Shown: piece after piece, positions 63,411 to 64,000 of the stretch
How positions within the stretch are numbered: position 1 is the first letter of the stretch
How the letters are laid out: each line of letters opens with the position of its first letter
Source of the DNA: Clostridium sp. MD294
Lineage (GTDB): Bacteria > Bacillota > Clostridia > Lachnospirales > Anaerotignaceae
Assembly: GCF_000364165.2 (NCBI RefSeq)
Contig: NZ_CP097810.1
Span: 2,544,130 to 2,608,129, forward strand
Length of the DNA: 64,000 bases
Direction of reading: 5' to 3'
Notes under the pieces: generated by a model
What the model saw: only the letters and a program-made list of their open reading frames with translations
Told to the model about the DNA's origin: nothing
Database searches by the model: none
Position numbers and translations under genes: made by a program

Positions 63411-64000
63411 TATACTGATTATTTCATTGGTGTGGATATAGAAGGATTTTATCAATTTTATGGAAAAGATGCTGAAAGTATTGCTGAACAGTTAGATAGA
63501 GAAACCATTCAAAATATAGAAGAAAGTATTGCTTTAAAAACACCTTTATCATTAGACGAAGTAAAAATAGTATTACAAAAACAAAAAATACTTTTGACAG
63601 ATAAAAAAGAATATATTCCTTTGATAAATGAAATTGAAATAGATAATCAATTATTCAAATGGGATAGCATTGATTTTAAAAGCGGAACAATTAGTTTGCT
63701 TGATACACAAGTAAAAGGCTGGTTTCCTCTATTCAGAAATGAGAAAATTTCTTTTGTTAGAGAACAAATAGAAAACCAATTTAAAAAAGTTGAAGAAAAA
63801 CAAACTGTTAATAATATAGGAACACAACAAAAACAAAAAACAGAAAATATAAATTTTCATATTACTGATGATTTTAGCATTTCAGGAGGCAAAAAAACAA
63901 AATATCAGCAAAATGTAGCAGCAATTCATTTATTGAAAGAATTAGAAACAGAAAATAAACTTGCAAATACAGAACAACAACAAATTCTCTCTAAGTATGT

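Larger units (their letters stand above)
61299..64000 (+). pseudogene. Very large LtrC/SNF2-helicase-like element protein (N-terminal part, TAG at 61515, runs off right edge)
   Basis: Start ATG at 61299 (AAAGGAG 7 bases upstream). LNTASQFYKYSFDDQIMIHA, QRPDCTACAV and IWNKKMLR lead to TAG at 61515-61517, where the family has a Trp. The same frame continues VKSGSKGIALIREKNQKPYL and stays open for about 2.5 kb to the window end. This is the N-terminal domain of the giant (over 2,000 aa) helicase/methylase-like proteins of Tn1549-type elements. Later parts seen: a Gly/Arg/Ser-rich linker (overlapped by TnpV) and three Gln/Glu-rich repeats. The conserved helicase would be beyond the window. Confidence 0.75.

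Overview
The window is AT-rich chromosomal DNA of a low-GC anaerobic Firmicute, most likely a Clostridia/Lachnospiraceae-type gut commensal. This is inferred from codon and base composition, a type III-A CRISPR locus, a fermentative myo-inositol (iol) cluster without the oxidative IolA step, and Tn916-, Tn4451- and Tn1549-like mobile elements. No rRNA or tRNA gene was seen.

Region 1 (1-5.8 kb): the end of cas2, a complete csm6, a leader with a consensus promoter and a 15-repeat CRISPR array. Decayed genes follow: a deleted helicase-nuclease, a recombinase tail and a CsoR-like regulator. Region 2 (5.8-15.9 kb): two uncharacterised proteins; a BlaI repressor plus M56 membrane peptidase whose promoter/operator is shared with a nearby secreted-protein gene; and a tandem array of about 950 bp units that ends in a 924-aa secreted repeat protein. 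Region 3 (17.2-33.0 kb): two divergently arranged iol operons on the minus strand with two LacI-type regulators. Together they encode IolG, IolE, IolD, IolB, IolC and IolJ, the isomerases IolI and IolH, an alcohol dehydrogenase, a crotonase and an unusual transporter-kinase fusion. Pathway logic: inositol is taken up and converted to DHAP plus malonate semialdehyde. The dehydrogenase and crotonase could send the latter towards 3-hydroxypropionate and a CoA-dependent route.

Region 4 (33.6-64 kb) is a pile-up of imported DNA. It starts with a Tn916-like integrase module carrying an antimicrobial-peptide ABC transporter and two-component system. Next is the remnant of one serine-recombinase mobilisable element. 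Then comes a Tn1549/CTn-like conjugative element that has lost its motor genes; its virD4 gene was hit by two mobilisable elements, one of which (45,806-53,968) can be delimited to the base. Further right are truncated or mutated conjugation genes (maff2, NlpC/P60, DUF4315, DUF4366, topB) and a very large LtrC-like gene that runs off the window and encodes TnpV in an overlapping frame.

The features most worth attention are: a four-copy dispersed intergenic repeat with covarying hairpins in the native chromosome; a 114-bp repeat with TGTTACGC/GCGTAACA ends restricted to the imported DNA; the tandem mosaic array at 11-16 kb; the BlaI/M56/secreted-protein regulon; the transporter-kinase fusion; and the nested insertions in virD4.
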